Origin: Verrucomicrobiota bacterium
GTDB lineage: Bacteria; Verrucomicrobiota; Verrucomicrobiia; Opitutales; Opitutaceae
NCBI GenBank assembly: GCA_023426435.1
Contig: JAFAAS010000183.1
Coordinates: 1 to 7,490 of the forward strand
Direction of reading: 5' to 3'
Length of the DNA stretch: 7,490 nt
Shown here in pieces: positions 6,287 through 7,490 of this stretch; position 1 is the stretch's first letter; each line of letters begins with the position of its first letter. The notes beneath the pieces were generated by a model that worked only from the letters and a program-made list of their open reading frames with translations, searched no databases and was not told the DNA's origin. A program made the position numbers and the translations under genes.

Positions 6287-7156
6287 TCAACTTTCCGGCG
6301 CCCACCGATACGCGCGCAGCACGTGATCGTTCATCAACGGCACCAACATCTCCTTCTTCTCGACGATGTATTCGTGATCCGCCGTGCCTTTCACGAGCTT
6401 CATCAACGGCGTCACTTTTCCGTCCGCCGACACATGCAGCACATCGCCTGAAATCCAATCCGTCACGGTGTATCCATTTTTCCCATCCGGCTCCAGTCCG
6501 TCAACATGACACACCGGCTCGCTCCCAATCCGCCCGAGCATCTTGTCCTTGAACGAAATCGTCGAGATGTGCCCCAACTGCTCCTTTCCTTCCGCGTCGC
6601 GCACCGTCCAGCCGCCGAGCAACAACCGATCCTTCTCCGCGCGAAGTCCATTGATCCATCCCGTCTTCGATCGATCGAGCTTCACCCACGACGCAAACGT
6701 CCCGCCACTCAACCGGAAAATCTCCCCCAGCCGCCCACTGCTCACATAAACATTTCCCTCCGGATCCGCCGTGCAGTCGTTGAACTCCCCCGGCCCATCC
6801 TCCGGTGCATATCGTCCCACCACCTTCCCCGCCGCCACGTCGACCTCCACGAGATCCTTGTCGTCGCCCACATACAGCCGTCCATTCGCCATCGCCAACC
6901 CCTTCGGATTGTCGAAGCCCGTCACCCATTTCAGATCGAGAATCTTCCCGTCCGCACTCACCCGACTGATAAACCCATCTCCCGGAGTCTGCCCGTCGCC
7001 GTGCGTCCCCATGTTCGAAACATAAAGAACATTCCGCCGTTCGTCATAGACCACCGACTCCGGACCGACGAATCCCTTCGTCTCCCAGATCAATTCCGGA
7101 GCCGCCGCAGCCAGCCCGGAAGTTAACGCCACCAGCGCAACAAGGTATGTCTTCAT
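6287..7156 (-). CDS. Exported SMP-30/gluconolactonase-like beta-propeller protein
   Basis: A 289-residue protein with a signal peptide (MKTYLVALVALTSGLAAAA, cleavage about residues 17-20) and a six-bladed-propeller-type sequence of the SMP-30/NHL class. Repeated blades show the pattern of a short strand, Asp/Asn-Gly and LYV: GPESVVYDERRNVLYVSN (31-48), NPKGLAMANGRLYVGD (83-98), FNDCTADPEGNVYVSS (125-140), INGLRAEKDRLLLGG (168-182), DGLEPDGKNGYTVTDW (219-234). Glu33, Asn126/Asp127 and Asn169 are candidates for the divalent-metal site known in SMP-30 lactonases, but substrate and activity are unknown. An alternative start at ATG 7207 has a stronger, purine-rich ribosome binding region and would add 17 residues, including RR, before the signal peptide. 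7156 is preferred because it gives a normal signal peptide. It is the first gene of a likely operon with the SUMF1 gene. Confidence 0.85.
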   Translation of the reverse strand: MKTYLVALVALTSGLAAAAPELIWETKGFVGPESVVYDERRNVLYVSNMGTHGDGQTPGDGFISRVSADGKILDLKWVTGFDNPKGLAMANGRLYVGDDKDLVEVDVAAGKVVGRYAPEDGPGEFNDCTADPEGNVYVSSGRLGEIFRLSGGTFASWVKLDRSKTGWINGLRAEKDRLLLGGWTVRDAEGKEQLGHISTISFKDKMLGRIGSEPVCHVDGLEPDGKNGYTVTDWISGDVLHVSADGKVTPLMKLVKGTADHEYIVEKKEMLVPLMNDHVLRAYRWAPES

Positions 7157-7227
7157 TGGGGTAAGGGAACTCCCCCGCCTGACGCCCCAACTCCCCTTCC
7201 GTTTCATCTCCCCTCCCCCAAACCTAC

Positions 7228-7248
7228 TTGTAATACATTATATTACAA
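7228..7248. repeat. AT-rich inverted repeat, copy 1 (candidate operator)
   Basis: TTGTAATA (7228-7235), spacer CATTA (7236-7240), TATTACAA (7241-7248): a perfect 8+8 bp dyad in otherwise GC-rich DNA. It lies 21 bp upstream of the ATG at 7207 and 72 bp upstream of the ATG at 7156 of the SMP-30 gene, and it contains the TATAAT box. The regulator family cannot be told from the motif alone. Confidence 0.65.
7237..7242 (-). promoter_or_regulatory. Candidate -10 box for the SMP-30/SUMF1 operon
   Basis: The minus strand reads TATAAT, a perfect sigma-70 -10 hexamer, inside the palindrome at 7228-7248. No good TTGACA-like -35 is seen 16-18 bases upstream, so the promoter would need an activator or another feature. 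A transcript starting near 7230 would have a leader of about 23 bases to ATG 7207 or about 74 bases to ATG 7156. Confidence 0.4.
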
Positions 7249-7316
7249 AACTCCCTTCGTCTCTCCGCGCCGCGCCCTCTTCTCCCTCGTCTCGCCCCTC
7301 CCTCGTCCAATCCCAT

Positions 7317-7338
7317 TAGTCATACATTATATTACAAA
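7317..7338. repeat. AT-rich repeat, copy 2
   Basis: ATACATTATATTACAAA (7322-7338) matches copy 1 (7233-7249) exactly over 17 bases, 89 bp away. The left arm is degraded: TAGTCATA (7317-7324) in place of TTGTAATA, two mismatches, so only one half-site is intact. The TATAAT hexamer is also kept on the minus strand (7331-7326). Confidence 0.6.
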
Positions 7339-7443
7339 CACCTCCGCGCCGCATCCTCCGCCCCACGTCTTCCCTCTCCTCCCCGCATCTTCCCTCCTCT
7401 CCTTTCGTCCTTCCCGCCACGCCCCCATCTCCCCGCCCCGACG

Positions 7444-7453
7444 CATTATATCA
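7444..7453. repeat. AT-rich repeat, copy 3 (partial)
   Basis: CATTATAT (7444-7451) is shared with copies 1 and 2. On the minus strand it reads TTGATATAATG, like the TTGTAATATAATG of copy 1 with two bases missing. Again TATAAT is conserved (7450-7445) while the rest of the palindrome is not. Confidence 0.4.
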
Positions 7454-7490
7454 AGTAGCGGCCCCTCTTGCTCCCTCAGTTTCACTCGCG

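Larger units (their letters stand above)
7208..7490. other. Pyrimidine-rich non-coding region upstream of the SMP-30 gene
   Basis: No credible gene is seen in this right-edge stretch. The plus strand is strikingly pyrimidine-rich (about 80% C+T in 7261-7320 and about 84% in 7381-7440, counted by eye), broken by three AT-rich islands near 7228-7249, 7317-7338 and 7444-7453. An 11-mer CTCCGCGCCGC occurs at 7263-7273 and again at 7342-7352, so the region looks like a decayed tandem duplication. In the direction of the minus-strand gene the leader would be purine-rich, with many GGAG-like runs. Confidence 0.6.

Noticed and set aside
1..7490. CRISPR array, tRNA, rRNA or insertion sequence
   Set aside because: No regularly spaced repeats, cloverleaf-like sequences, rRNA motifs or transposase-like proteins were seen in the window.

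Overview
The window is GC-rich bacterial DNA with seven complete protein genes and probably no others. The gene content (an ECF42-type sigma factor with its YCII/DGPF partner, stand-alone NarL-like receivers, a secreted Sde182/DUF1593 protein, a SUMF1-family protein and a secreted SMP-30-like propeller) together with the style of the proteins suggests a Verrucomicrobiota member, most likely Opitutaceae-like. That placement is inference from family content, not from a marker gene.

Left part (1-2606): a minus-strand GyrI-like effector-binding protein (147-647) is divergent from a plus-strand pair, a YCII-domain protein (820-1224) and an ECF42-type sigma factor with a long C-terminal extension (1257-2606). 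The 172 bp between the divergent starts carries, on each strand, the same promoter-like pattern TGTCCG-N17-CGTC. This resembles the target promoters reported for ECF42 sigma factors, so the three genes may form one autoregulated sigma regulon.

Middle part (2643-3851): two paralogous minus-strand single-domain response regulators, about 60% identical by hand alignment and both without a DNA-binding output domain. No histidine kinase is visible in the window.

Right part (4022-7490): a secreted nucleoside-hydrolase-like Sde182-family protein on the plus strand converges on a minus-strand two-gene operon encoding two exported proteins, an SMP-30/NHL-type beta-propeller (6287-7156, promoter-proximal) followed 10 bp later by a SUMF1/formylglycine-generating-enzyme-fold protein (5470-6276). 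Such proteins fit a polysaccharide-degrading lifestyle, but none of the substrates can be read from the sequence. Upstream of this operon lies a 283 bp pyrimidine-rich non-coding stretch with three AT-rich copies of a CATTATAT motif. The first copy is a perfect 8+8 bp inverted repeat that overlaps a consensus TATAAT on the minus strand.

Two scale-spanning features stand out. A 29 bp hairpin-forming sequence occurs identically at 115-143 and 5436-5464, each time just beyond the TAG stop of a minus-strand gene. The plus strand is also markedly C-rich over G throughout, whichever strand carries the gene, which suggests a strong replication-strand bias and explains the many long open frames antisense to real genes.
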